The notes below the pieces were generated by a model. The model ran no database searches. It had not been told where the DNA came from and was given only the letters and a program-made list of their open reading frames with translations. This document shows, piece after piece, positions 52,253 through 61,030 of a DNA stretch of 64,000 nucleotides. Position 1 is the stretch's first letter; every line of letters starts with the position of its first letter. Source of the DNA: Ruminiclostridium sufflavum DSM 19573 (lineage in GTDB: Bacteria; Bacillota; Clostridia; Acetivibrionales; DSM-1351). The position numbers and the translations under genes are program-made. The stretch is from NCBI RefSeq assembly GCF_003208175.1, contig NZ_QKMR01000004.1, positions 81,686 to 145,685 of the forward strand. The letters are read 5' to 3'.

Positions 52253-52972
52253 TTGCACAAAGGTTTTCAGCAGCAATTGACTTTGCAACGGGGAAGTGAT
52301 TTTATAAGCTTAATTGAGTATGTTTTTCCTCCGCGCTGTGTTTTCTGTAATGAAATATTAACGGCAGGAGTGCCGATATACATATGTGGAAAATGCGCAA
52401 AAAAGATTGGATATTATAATAACTGTATTAATTCTCTAAATCTGCCGGGGAATATGGAAACCTACTGTGACGGAATGATTTGTGTCGGCAGATATTCCGG
52501 CGGTCTTAAAAGTTCCCTGAAAAGATTTAAGTTTAACAGCAAGCCTTCTTATTACCGTGCTTTTGGGAAGCTTTTGGCGCTGAAAGTTCAAAACACAATA
52601 CATTCAGAGAAAATAGATATGGTTGTTCCAGTCCCGCTTTATAGATATAAGCAAAAGCTACGGGGATATAATCAAGCCGAATTAATTGCAAAGTATGCTG
52701 CAGAACAGCTTAAATTGCCATTTGCAGGAGGCGTCTTAGTCAAGACTTCGGAATCAAAGAGCCAAAGTGCTTTAAACAGAAATGAAAGGTTAATTAATGT
52801 TGAAGGATTATTTAAGGTGATAAAGGCAGAGAGCATATCTGATAAAAACATATTATTGGTAGATGATATTATTACTACAGGAAGTACTGTAAACCAGAGC
52901 AGCAAAGCTTTAAAGCTAGCTGGTGCAAGCCGTATTATTGCCGGAGTTATTGCAACGACCAGAAATTATTAA
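52253..52972 (+). CDS. comF: ComF-family phosphoribosyltransferase-like protein
   Basis: 239 residues. Zinc-finger-like CVFCNEILTAGVPIYICGKC (about 26-45) and a C-terminal PRTase domain with VVPVPLYRYKQKLRGYNQAE and LLVDDIITTGSTV. ComF-type proteins support DNA uptake; they also accompany late flagellar genes in Firmicutes, as here. The exact start (TTG 52253 or 52277) is uncertain, as neither has a strong ribosome site. Confidence 0.9.
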   Translation: MHKGFQQQLTLQRGSDFISLIEYVFPPRCVFCNEILTAGVPIYICGKCAKKIGYYNNCINSLNLPGNMETYCDGMICVGRYSGGLKSSLKRFKFNSKPSYYRAFGKLLALKVQNTIHSEKIDMVVPVPLYRYKQKLRGYNQAELIAKYAAEQLKLPFAGGVLVKTSESKSQSALNRNERLINVEGLFKVIKAESISDKNILLVDDIITTGSTVNQSSKALKLAGASRIIAGVIATTRNY

Positions 52973-53031
52973 TAATCGTAAGAATATGTGATATTTTTGG
53001 ATATAAAATTTTTATAGGGGAGGTAATTTAT

Positions 53032-53454
53032 ATGCCAGATATCAGAAACTGCAGAAGATGCGGAAGGATGTACAATTATTTGGGCGGACCGCCGATATGT
53101 CCTGACTGTAAGAAGGCGGATGAGGAGGTTTTTAAAAGGGTAAAGGATTATTTATATGACAATCCGGGAGCGACATTGTCTCAGGTATCCATGGAATGTG
53201 ATGTAAGTGTGGAAAAAATAAAGCTGTTTTTAAAAGAAGGACGCCTTGAGATAACAGACGGTGCAAACATAATTCTTGAATGTGAAAGATGCGGAAAAGC
53301 AATAAAGACAGGAAGATTTTGTGATTCATGCCAGCACGAGGTGACAAACGATATTGCAGGAGTAGCTCCAAGGCCGCCTGAAAGGCCGAAGGAAGCTCTT
53401 ACAGAGGCGAAGAGAAAGGAACAGGGCTTACGTTATCTTAACAAAAACCACTAA
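53032..53454 (+). CDS. yvyF: YvyF-type flagellar operon protein
   Basis: 140 residues. Two zinc-ribbon-like Cys pairs: CRRCGRMYNY with CPDCKK at the N-terminus and CERCGKAIK with CDSCQHEV toward the C-terminus. Between them is a winged-helix segment (ATLSQVSMECDVSVEKIKLFL). Matches the TIGR03826 flagellar protein family found before flgM in Bacilli and Clostridia; may be regulatory. GGGGAGG before the ATG. Confidence 0.9.
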   Translation: MPDIRNCRRCGRMYNYLGGPPICPDCKKADEEVFKRVKDYLYDNPGATLSQVSMECDVSVEKIKLFLKEGRLEITDGANIILECERCGKAIKTGRFCDSCQHEVTNDIAGVAPRPPERPKEALTEAKRKEQGLRYLNKNH

Positions 53455-53471
53455 TTGATATTGCTGTTTTT

Positions 53472-53505
53472 AAGCGAGGTGAGTAATAGTACCTCGCTTT
53501 ATGTT
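53472..53505 (+). terminator. Hairpin after yvyF
   Basis: AAGCGAGGT 53472-53480 pairs with ACCTCGCTT 53491-53499, followed by TATGTTTG. Moderate terminator. Confidence 0.65.
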
Positions 53506-53538
53506 TGTAACAGTATATTCCCAAAGGATATATTCCCC

Positions 53539-53580
53539 AAGCTATTTTTGTTGATATTATTGTCATAGATAGCTTTTTTT
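53539..53580 (+). terminator. Second terminator before flgM
   Basis: AAGCTAT 53539-53545 pairs with ATAGCTT 53569-53575, then TTTTT. Separates the yvyF transcript from the late flagellar operon. Confidence 0.6.
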
Positions 53581-53601
53581 GTGGGAAATTAAAAGCAATA
53601 C

Positions 53602-53628
53602 TAAATAAATCTTTCAAACTGACGATAA
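53602..53628 (+). promoter_or_regulatory. Sigma-D (sigma-28) promoter of flgM operon
   Basis: TAAA 53602-53605, 15-bp spacer, GACGATAA 53621-53628, close to TAAA-N15-GCCGATAA. It puts flgM, flgN, flgK, flgL and fliW under flagellar late-gene control. Confidence 0.8.
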
Positions 53629-53680
53629 TAATTATATAAGACTTTTGTTATCGTGTGTTTCATGGAAAGTGGGTGTTTAT

Positions 53681-53968
53681 ATGAAAATTACCGGAGATAT
53701 TTATAATGTGGCCAAGGTTTACAATAAACAGAAATCTGTTGGAAATATTGCTAAAGCCGGTCAAGTTGTACCTAAGAAGGATGTTGTGTCAATTTCAAAT
53801 GATGCAAGAGACTTCCAGACAGTCTCAAAGGCTTTGAAGGATGTACCTGACATCAGGCAGAATAAGGTTGACGAATTTGCGGATTTATACAGATCCGGAG
53901 GATACGACATCAGTGGAAAAGAGATTTTAGAAAAAATAGGAAAGTCTGTAATGGATAAAAAGGCGTAA
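53681..53968 (+). CDS. flgM: Anti-sigma-28 factor FlgM
   Basis: 95 residues; holds sigma-D until the hook is finished, then is exported. MKITGDIYNVAKVYNKQK is a clostridial FlgM start and VDEFADLYRSGGYDISGKEILEKI (parts: LYRSGGYDISGKEI) is the sigma-binding C-terminus. First gene after the sigma-D promoter. The ATG at 53681 follows AAAGTGGGTG. Confidence 0.92.
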   Translation: MKITGDIYNVAKVYNKQKSVGNIAKAGQVVPKKDVVSISNDARDFQTVSKALKDVPDIRQNKVDEFADLYRSGGYDISGKEILEKIGKSVMDKKA

Positions 53969-54009
53969 TTTTTATTGTTATTTAGAGCTTAATGCTCGGA
54001 GGTGTATGA

Positions 54010-54510
54010 ATGGTAGCAACGCTGACAAAACAACTGGCTGATGTACTTAATCAGGAAAACGAGATATATGAGACACTTTCTAAGATATCAAATAATAAGA
54101 CCGAATTAGTTGTTGGCGGTAAGGTAAATGAATTAGAGAATATTACCAGGATTGAACAATCCTTAGTTATTAAAATAGCCAAGCTTGAGGATGATAGAGA
54201 AAAGCTTGTTGATAAATTATGCGCCTTACTTGGTGCAAGAGCTGAGGATATAACTATTTCAGCTCTTGTAGAAAGATTAGGACAAGATCAGGCAGATGAA
54301 CTGAAGGCTTGTCAGGCCAAAATTATAAATACAATTAAAAATTTGAAAAAAACAAATGATTTGAATGCAAAGCTTATAAAAAATTCACTTGAATATATAG
54401 ATTTTTCAATTAACATGATGACCAGTATTGATACTGTGAACAATAGTTACGGAAGTTCGGGCTTCTCAGGGGAAGCAAAAAAGAGGAATTTCTTTGATAT
54501 GAAGCTTTAA
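54010..54510 (+). CDS. flgN: Flagellar export chaperone FlgN
   Basis: 166 residues, almost wholly helical, with an antiparallel coiled-coil composition (LTKQLADVLNQENEIYETL, KLEDDREKLVDKL). Binds FlgK and FlgL before export. GGAGGTG precedes the ATG. Identified largely from its place between flgM and flgK. Confidence 0.88.
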   Translation: MVATLTKQLADVLNQENEIYETLSKISNNKTELVVGGKVNELENITRIEQSLVIKIAKLEDDREKLVDKLCALLGARAEDITISALVERLGQDQADELKACQAKIINTIKNLKKTNDLNAKLIKNSLEYIDFSINMMTSIDTVNNSYGSSGFSGEAKKRNFFDMKL

Positions 54511-54563
54511 CATATAAAAATATCAGTTGTATTTTATTGAATTATTTTTTAGGGGGACAGCAC

Positions 54564-56666
54564 ATGGCTGTAGGATTTTCAAGTTATCAAATAGCTCGTT
54601 CGGGATTAAAGGTAAGCGAAAGAGGCTTATTCGTAACCGGGCATAATATAGCTAACGCAGATACGGCCGGATATGTGAGGCAGCAGGCCATTATTGAGAC
54701 CAGTCCGTATCAGACTGTTTACGGCAAAAATAATAAAACCTTTCAATACGGATTGGGTGCGGATATTCAAGAAACGCGACAAATTAGAAATACCTTCCTT
54801 GATATTATTTACAGACAGGAGAACACGTCCCTCGGATATTATCAGACCCGAAGCTCTGCAATAGAGGATATAGAAGCTATATTAAATGATCCTATGGGTG
54901 ATGGTCTCCAGAAGGTAATGAACCAATTCTGGGATTCATGGCAAGAGCTCTCAAAGGCACCGGAAAGCTTGACTGTAAGAGCATTGGTAAGAGAGAGGGG
55001 TCAGGCTGTTGTTTATTATTTCAATCAGGTGGGCTCGCAGCTGGACAGGCTTCAAAATGATTTAAATTCTGAGATACAGGTACAAATAGATGAGGTAAAC
55101 AGAATAACAAGCCAGATAGCAGCGCTTAATCAAAGGATTGCTTCAGAGGAAATAGCCGGAGACAGTGCCAATGATTTCAGGGATCAGAGGAATTTGCTGC
55201 TTGATAAGCTGTCTTATATTTGTGATGCCAAGGCAAATGAAATGCAGGACGGTCAGGTGGATGTTACCTTGGGGGGATATCTTCTTGTGTCAAAAGGAAG
55301 CTCAAAGAATTTGTATGTTAAACCAAGCAGCGAAAATGGTAACTTTTATTATCCGATGCTTGAAGGTACTGAAACTCAGATTAATATAAAAAGCGGTAAA
55401 TTAAAAGGGCTGATGGAATCACGAGGAGAGGTTTCCGGGATTAAAGGAAACTATGCGAATGGCACACCGAATGAAAAAATTGATATTACCTTTGCTGTTG
55501 ATGCATCTTTAGGTTCGACAGAGCTGAGAGCTCAAATCGGTTCATATGTTGATGGTTTAGAAAAGTCAGGTGTTGACTATAACATCAGATTTGTTTCAAT
55601 GGGCAGTACTTCAAGTGTTTACAATGATATGGTATATACTTCTGATAATATAGATGATTTTTTAAATGATACTGCGGGACTTGATGCATTTTTTTCTGCT
55701 ACAGCTGCAGATGGAAATTTTGATGGACTGATAACTACATTGGAAGGATTAAATTCAACGGAGAGCTTCAGAACGAAGGCTGCAAAGGTTACCTATGTGC
55801 TTTCAAACATGAGTATTAACGGCAATAATGGTACCCCTGTTACTGCCGAAGATGCTGCAGGCTATATAAATAGATTGAATGCTATCGGTATGAAGACATG
55901 TATTGCAACAACCGAGGATTATGAAAATCAGGGTGAAGATGTATTGGAAGAAGGATGGAGTACAATAGCTTATGGAACAGGCGGAGAGGTATTGGCAATA
56001 GGAACAGACGCAGATAGCTATGACAGCTTGCTTTCAGATCTAAACAGCGATACAAGGCTGACTGTCAATGGCAGTATGAGCAACGTTTCATCATCTACCA
56101 ATATTGTATCTGATTTAAAAATAAAACTGAATTCTTTATTAAATTCCATGATAAGAGAAGTCAATTATTTGTCAAGCACAGGATTTACTTTAGACGGTAA
56201 TTCCGGTGTAAATTTCTTTAAAGCAATTGATGATGATTATCCCATAGAAATGGGAAACTTTACTTTGAGTGACGAACTGGCAGGGGATAAGGGGCTGAAT
56301 AACATTGTTGCTTCATCTACTAATGCAGTGGGAGACAATACAATTTCAAGGCTCATTGCCAATCTGAGAAATAAGGATTTATTGGAGGATGCTTCGGGAG
56401 AGGTCAGTATTGATGAGTATTATAGAGCAATTATACTTGATATAGGAAATCAGGGCTCTGAAGCAGTTACTGCTGCAAATAACCAGCAGACACTTGTTTT
56501 GTCGGCAGATGAACAGAGAACTGCCATATCAGGAGTAGCTATGGATGAAGAATTGTCAAATATGATGAAGTATAAGTTTGCTTATGATGCATCCTCCAGA
56601 GTTCTTAATATAATTGACTCTATGATAGACAAAATAGTAAACTCCATGGGAGTGGTTGGAAGGTAA
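54564..56666 (+). CDS. flgK: Hook-associated protein FlgK with inserted VWA-like domain
   Basis: 700 residues. The N-terminal FlgK part (SSYQIARSGLKVSERGLFVT, then GHNIANADTAGYVRQQ) and C-terminus (GVAMDEELSNMMKYKFAYDAS) are canonical. Between KLKGLMESR (about 290) and SDLKIKLNSLLNSMIREVNYL (about 520), about 200 residues look like a von Willebrand A domain: KIDITFAVDASLGSTELRA (Rossmann strand with a degenerate MIDAS, DASLG in place of DxSxS), YNIRFVSMG, RLNAIGMKTCIAT and STIAYGTGGEVLAIGT. Family members are usually 460-600 residues. The domain would be displayed at the hook-filament junction. A second flgK without it follows. Confidence 0.93.
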   Translation: MAVGFSSYQIARSGLKVSERGLFVTGHNIANADTAGYVRQQAIIETSPYQTVYGKNNKTFQYGLGADIQETRQIRNTFLDIIYRQENTSLGYYQTRSSAIEDIEAILNDPMGDGLQKVMNQFWDSWQELSKAPESLTVRALVRERGQAVVYYFNQVGSQLDRLQNDLNSEIQVQIDEVNRITSQIAALNQRIASEEIAGDSANDFRDQRNLLLDKLSYICDAKANEMQDGQVDVTLGGYLLVSKGSSKNLYVKPSSENGNFYYPMLEGTETQINIKSGKLKGLMESRGEVSGIKGNYANGTPNEKIDITFAVDASLGSTELRAQIGSYVDGLEKSGVDYNIRFVSMGSTSSVYNDMVYTSDNIDDFLNDTAGLDAFFSATAADGNFDGLITTLEGLNSTESFRTKAAKVTYVLSNMSINGNNGTPVTAEDAAGYINRLNAIGMKTCIATTEDYENQGEDVLEEGWSTIAYGTGGEVLAIGTDADSYDSLLSDLNSDTRLTVNGSMSNVSSSTNIVSDLKIKLNSLLNSMIREVNYLSSTGFTLDGNSGVNFFKAIDDDYPIEMGNFTLSDELAGDKGLNNIVASSTNAVGDNTISRLIANLRNKDLLEDASGEVSIDEYYRAIILDIGNQGSEAVTAANNQQTLVLSADEQRTAISGVAMDEELSNMMKYKFAYDASSRVLNIIDSMIDKIVNSMGVVGR

Positions 56667-56779
56667 AATTAATTATTGACAAAAAGCTGGTAACTTAGTT
56701 TTAACAAGAAACTTCCCACATACTTATGAAATGAAATTTAAATAAAGTAATTCTTATATTATAGGAGCAGGTGGTAAAA

Positions 56780-58408
56780 ATGAGACAGAGTTTTTTTGGA
56801 CTAAATATTGCAGTAAGCGGAATTTATACGGCACAGAAAAATTTGATTACAGTTGGCCACAATATATCAAATGCATCAACTACCGGTTATTCAAGACAGC
56901 AAAATGTCCAGTCTGCATCAAAGCCTTTGAATACTTATGATGGAACAGGAATGATTGGCACAGGTTCTGAGATTACCGGAGTTAAAAGAATAAGAGATAC
57001 TTATCTTGATTTTAAATATTGGAGTGAAAATATTGCAAATGGTGAGTGGAGCAAAAAGGCCGAACTTCTTTCAGAAATAGAGACTACTTTCAATGAACCC
57101 TCAGGCAGCGGGTTTACCAAGATAATGGATAGCTTTTATAGTTCGCTTCAGGAACTGTCCAAGGATCCCTCCAGTCAGGCTGTTCGCGCTCTTGTACGTG
57201 AAAACGGTGTGACATTGGCAAATTACTTCAATACTTTAGCTGCAAGATTTGAAGGCTTGCAGGAGGATATAAATGATCAGGTTAAAATTAATGTTGAAAA
57301 AATTAATTCTCTGGGAGATCAAATTGCGAAGCTGAATAAGCAGATATATGCTTTTGAGCTTACAGGAGAGTCAGCCAATGACTTAAGAGATTCAAGAACA
57401 GTTTTGGTGGATGAGCTTTCAAAGCTTGTAAATATTAATGCAACAGAGGTTAAATACGGAAAGCTTCCTAATGGTGAGGATGATATACACTTTGTCATAA
57501 CAATAGGCGGAAATAATCTCGTTGATCACTATAGCTCAAGAAAATTGGTGCTTAATCAAAGGGATAACGAATTGAACTCAGAAGATGTACCAAATCTTTA
57601 TGATGTTGAATGGGATAACGGTAACAAGTTAATTCTGACAGGAGGAGTTCTTAAAGGGCTGATTGATGTTAGGGATGGCAAGGATGGAGCTGCAGGTGCT
57701 GATGAAGAGACTGAAACCCCGTCATATAAGGGTGTGCCTTATTATCAAAGTATGCTTAATGAATTTGTCAGAACCTTTGCAATGGCATTTAATGAGGGAT
57801 ATAAAACTGAAAACGGCGTAATGGTTGACGGTACGGGACATGTTGACGGATATGGAGTTGACACTGATGGAACAGGTCCTGCAACAGCCACATCCGGTTT
57901 GAGATTTTTTACAATGTTCGGTGAAGGAGACACAGCTGTATCAAGTGATGAGTTTATTGACGGAGCAACGGGAATGAGTGCTGTTATGGCGCAGTACCAG
58001 AAGATTACGGCAAAAAACTTTACTGTCGGGCTTGATGTTATGAGTAATCCAAATGCAATTGCTACTACAGATGCTGCCGGTGAAAATGGAAATATAAACG
58101 TATTAAACGAGCTGATGAAGATAAGATCAGATGCAAATCTATTTACAGAAGGGGCTCCTGAGGATTTTATGAAATCGCTTATAGCTACCTTGGGTATAGA
58201 TTCTCAGCAGGCTTCTACCTTTTCTGACAGTCAGAAAACGATAGTTAAGCAAATTGACAATAGAAGAATGTCTGTTTCAGGTGTTCAATTGAATGAGGAA
58301 TTAGCTAATATGATTAAGTATCAGCAGTCCTTTAAGGCATCTGCTAAGATGATTAATACAATGGATGAGGTATATGATACTTTAATAAACAGATTAGGTG
58401 TGGGATAA
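56780..58408 (+). CDS. flgK: Hook-associated protein FlgK (second copy)
   Basis: 542 residues. MRQSFFGLNIAVSGIYTAQK, VGHNISNASTTGYSRQQN, and a C-terminal VSGVQLNEELANMIKYQQSF. It lacks the VWA-like insert and carries a modest variable segment (about 290-420). The ATG at 56780 follows AGGTGG. Two FlgKs could mix in the junction ring or act in different conditions. Confidence 0.95.
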   Translation: MRQSFFGLNIAVSGIYTAQKNLITVGHNISNASTTGYSRQQNVQSASKPLNTYDGTGMIGTGSEITGVKRIRDTYLDFKYWSENIANGEWSKKAELLSEIETTFNEPSGSGFTKIMDSFYSSLQELSKDPSSQAVRALVRENGVTLANYFNTLAARFEGLQEDINDQVKINVEKINSLGDQIAKLNKQIYAFELTGESANDLRDSRTVLVDELSKLVNINATEVKYGKLPNGEDDIHFVITIGGNNLVDHYSSRKLVLNQRDNELNSEDVPNLYDVEWDNGNKLILTGGVLKGLIDVRDGKDGAAGADEETETPSYKGVPYYQSMLNEFVRTFAMAFNEGYKTENGVMVDGTGHVDGYGVDTDGTGPATATSGLRFFTMFGEGDTAVSSDEFIDGATGMSAVMAQYQKITAKNFTVGLDVMSNPNAIATTDAAGENGNINVLNELMKIRSDANLFTEGAPEDFMKSLIATLGIDSQQASTFSDSQKTIVKQIDNRRMSVSGVQLNEELANMIKYQQSFKASAKMINTMDEVYDTLINRLGVG

Positions 58409-58490
58409 GCATTACTGTTGGCATACGTTCTGTGATGCAGCTTTGGATGTAATTATGAATATTTAATTAGGCTTATGGAGGATATAAAAT

Positions 58491-59447
58491 ATGAGGATAA
58501 CTAACAATATGATTATTGCGAATATGATAAGAAATATCAGCAATAATCAGGAACGCGAGAATAAATATCAGACTCAGCTCAGTACAGGCAAAAAGATATC
58601 CGTACCGTCAGATGATCCCGTTGTTGCGGCCAGAGCCCTGAAGTTGAGAACAGATGTATCCAAGATTGAACAATACAAGAAAAATATAAATGATGCACAG
58701 TCATGGTTAAGTGCTACAGATGAGGCTTTAGCAGCAATAGGCAAGGTATTGCAGACTGCAAGAGAGAAGATGGTGCAGGCTGCCAACGGTACAAATACCG
58801 TTGAGGAAACTCAGGCTATATGTGAGGAAATAAAACAGCTTAGGACACAGGCAATTCATTTGTCTAATTCAACATATTCAGGAAGATACATTTTTTCGGG
58901 CTTTAAAACAGACCAAAAATTAATGGATGATGATGAAACAAGTGCAAACTTCGGAAAGTTTGCAATAGATGTAGATACAGCAGCCAAGCAGGAAAAAATA
59001 TTTTATGAAGTAGGGGTAGGCGACAATATAAATATTAATGTTACAGGCGGAGATATATTCAACAGCCGTGATACTGGTACAGCGAATACCGGATTGGCAG
59101 CGTCGGGAGAAACATCATCAATGGTAAAAATGTTTGATGATGTTATTGCAAATATGGAAGCGGGAGATTTTGAACAGATTAGTGCATCTCTTGACACTAT
59201 GGATGCAGAAATACAAAATGTTCTCAGAGTGAGAGCGGATATAGGTGCGAGACAAAACAGGATGGATTTGACCGAAGATAGAATGGGTAACGATTTAGTT
59301 AATTTCACTCAGTCAATGAGCTTGAATGAAGATGTAGATATTGCAGAGACTATAATGAATCTCAAAAATGAAGAAAATGTATATCAAGCTTCTTTGGCAG
59401 CAGGGGCAAGAGTTATACAGCAATCATTAGTAGATTTTTTAAATTAA
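58491..59447 (+). CDS. flgL: Hook-associated protein FlgL
   Basis: 318 residues; forms the second hook-filament junction layer. Flagellin-like ends: MRITNNMIIANMIRNISNN, TGKKISVPSDDPVVAARALKLR (parts) and MSLNEDVDIAETIMNLKNEE. GGAGG precedes the ATG. Confidence 0.96.
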   Translation: MRITNNMIIANMIRNISNNQERENKYQTQLSTGKKISVPSDDPVVAARALKLRTDVSKIEQYKKNINDAQSWLSATDEALAAIGKVLQTAREKMVQAANGTNTVEETQAICEEIKQLRTQAIHLSNSTYSGRYIFSGFKTDQKLMDDDETSANFGKFAIDVDTAAKQEKIFYEVGVGDNININVTGGDIFNSRDTGTANTGLAASGETSSMVKMFDDVIANMEAGDFEQISASLDTMDAEIQNVLRVRADIGARQNRMDLTEDRMGNDLVNFTQSMSLNEDVDIAETIMNLKNEENVYQASLAAGARVIQQSLVDFLN

Positions 59448-59509
59448 TTTCTTTTTTATAGGAAAGCAGCCACAAATTCATATGAGTTTTACACAAGGAT
59501 GTGAAGAGA

Positions 59510-60091
59510 ATGGGTCTGTCTATCAGAACGACGCCAGCCGAAATATCAATACAATCTACACCTGCCAGCTTGAATGCTCATACTGTATATGCCAAGCTGG
59601 AGCTTGAACAAAAGCCGCCTTTGATAAACATTAAAACTGAGCAGGCAAGGATACTGATAGACCAGTATCCATGCTTTGCTGAGGAAGGTCTGAAAAATAA
59701 CGTTGATTTTATTAAGGAACAGGCACAAAAAGGGCTTCAGAAAGCCATTTCATATACAGGGAAAATCGCAAGAAACGGGGATGAAATGGCCAAAATTGGA
59801 TATCATGCTAATATTATGATTAATATAGCAAAGAATGAGGCCATTACCAAGCATGAATTCGGATTGGGTTATATCCCAAAGTCCAGACCCAGAATAAGTT
59901 CCACGGGAGGTACCTTGGATTTGAAAGCTGAGTTCAGAAATAATTTAGGAGAGATCAATGGTGTGACGGGTAATTACACACCCGGTAAGATAAGCTATAA
60001 CTACACACCTGCCCGGGTGGATATAAGTGTTGTATCCTATGGGTCAATAGATATAAGATATACAGGAAATGATGTTGATGCATATATTTAG
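59510..60091 (+). CDS. DUF6470 (YviE-like) flagellar-operon protein
   Basis: 193 residues. MGLSIRTTPAEISIQSTPAS and PPLINIKTEQARILIDQYPCF at the start, GYHANIMINIAK in the middle and a C-terminal beta-rich part with repeated NYTP motifs (TGNYTPGKISYNYTPARV). The same small gene sits between flgL and fliW in Bacillus and Clostridia. Role unknown. ATG 59510 is favoured over GTG 59501, which is too close to AAGGAT. Confidence 0.82.
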   Translation: MGLSIRTTPAEISIQSTPASLNAHTVYAKLELEQKPPLINIKTEQARILIDQYPCFAEEGLKNNVDFIKEQAQKGLQKAISYTGKIARNGDEMAKIGYHANIMINIAKNEAITKHEFGLGYIPKSRPRISSTGGTLDLKAEFRNNLGEINGVTGNYTPGKISYNYTPARVDISVVSYGSIDIRYTGNDVDAYI

Positions 60092-60107
60092 CAGGATAAA
60101 ATAAAAA

Positions 60108-60133
60108 GCAGCTGGTTAGCGGCGGAGGTTAGC
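60108..60133 (+). promoter_or_regulatory. SD-hairpin element (copy G)
   Basis: GCTGGTTAGC then GGCGGAGGTTAGC and the ATG of fliW. GCT/AGC can pair next to the ribosome site. Matches the GGAGGTTAGCATG end of the family. Confidence 0.5.
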
Positions 60134-60580
60134 ATGATTGTCGAAACAAAACACTTTGGAAAAATAGAAATGAAGGAAGAAAATATAGTGGTTTTTGAAG
60201 AAGGAATACCAGGCTTTGAGGATATACACAGGTACGGAATAATTAATAACGAAGACCCGGAGTCACCGTTTTGCTGGATTCAGGCTATGGAGAAGCAGGA
60301 GCTTGCTTTTGCTCTTGTAGATCCGTTTGCAATCAAAAAGGACTATGATTTTGAATTAAATGATGAAAATGTAGCTGCCTTGGGCATAGAAGAGCCTTCA
60401 CAGGTAGAGGTATATGCAGTTGTTGTGGTGCCGGAGGATGTAAGCAAAATCAGCATGAATCTGAAAGCGCCTGTTATTATAAATAAAAAAAATAAAAAGG
60501 CGGCACAGGTAGTTCTCAATTCAGATAAATATACGGTGAGGCATTTCATTATAGATGAGCTTCAAAATCAGGAGGTGTAA
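60134..60580 (+). CDS. fliW: Flagellar assembly factor FliW
   Basis: 148 residues. [25 protein letters not shown] and VNSP-like [18 protein letters not shown] are family hallmarks. Binds flagellin and CsrA in turn, so that free flagellin represses its own mRNA. Starts behind GGAGGTTAGC; ends 2 bp before csrA. Confidence 0.97.
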   Translation: MIVETKHFGKIEMKEENIVVFEEGIPGFEDIHRYGIINNEDPESPFCWIQAMEKQELAFALVDPFAIKKDYDFELNDENVAALGIEEPSQVEVYAVVVVPEDVSKISMNLKAPVIINKKNKKAAQVVLNSDKYTVRHFIIDELQNQEV

Positions 60581-60582
60581 AT

Positions 60583-60804
60583 ATGCTGGTGCTTTCAAGA
60601 AAAAAGGATCAGGCTATTATGCTTGGTGATAATATTGAGCTTACTATTATTGAAATACAGGGTGATCAGGTAAGAATAGGTATAAATGCTCCAAAGAGTG
60701 TGACTATATACCGTAAGGAAATATTTGTTGAAATTCAGGAAGAAAACAGGAAAGCTGCAAGAAGCGGAATGATTCAGCTGGATGCTATATTAAAAAATAA
60801 GTAA
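60583..60804 (+). CDS. csrA: Carbon storage/flagellin translation regulator CsrA
   Basis: 73 residues; RNA-binding dimer that blocks ribosome sites at GGA hairpins. [20 protein letters not shown] and [16 protein letters not shown] are diagnostic. AGGAGGTG is at the end of fliW. Its likely target, hag, follows with two GGA hairpins. Confidence 0.98.
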   Translation: MLVLSRKKDQAIMLGDNIELTIIEIQGDQVRIGINAPKSVTIYRKEIFVEIQEENRKAARSGMIQLDAILKNK

Positions 60805-60840
60805 TATTAAGAGATATGATTGATAGATAAGTTACAGATA

Positions 60841-60870
60841 AAAAACTATTTTTGATAGTTTTTTATTTTT
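60841..60870 (+). terminator. Terminator after csrA
   Basis: AAAAACTAT 60841-60849 pairs with ATAGTTTTT 60855-60863, T-rich tail. Confidence 0.8.
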
Positions 60871-60885
60871 TCCTCTAAATTCCTC

Positions 60886-60913
60886 TAAAGTTTTTTGAAA
60901 TAAGTTACGATAT
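60886..60913 (+). promoter_or_regulatory. Near-consensus sigma-D promoter of hag
   Basis: TAAA 60886-60889, 16-bp spacer, TACGATAT 60906-60913 (consensus TAAA-N15-GCCGATAW). Only sigma-D-type box in the flagellin upstream region that comes close. Confidence 0.5.
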
Positions 60914-60984
60914 ACTTATCAAGCAGGGAAGTACATATACTTTATACCGGCCGGATATGGTAAATGACATACCTGCATACCATT

Positions 60985-61027
60985 CGGGAAAGGATTCCCG
61001 GAAAATAAAAAATCAAGGAGGATTTTT
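60985..61027 (+). promoter_or_regulatory. Two CsrA-binding hairpins in hag leader
   Basis: Site 1: CGGGAA 60985-60990, AGGA loop, TTCCCG 60995-61000. Site 2: AAAAATC 61008-61014, loop AAGGAG (the Shine-Dalgarno), GATTTTT 61021-61027. Both show GGA in the loop, as CsrA targets do; site 2 covers the ribosome site 3 bp before the ATG at 61031. Confidence 0.82.
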
Positions 61028-61030
61028 ATT

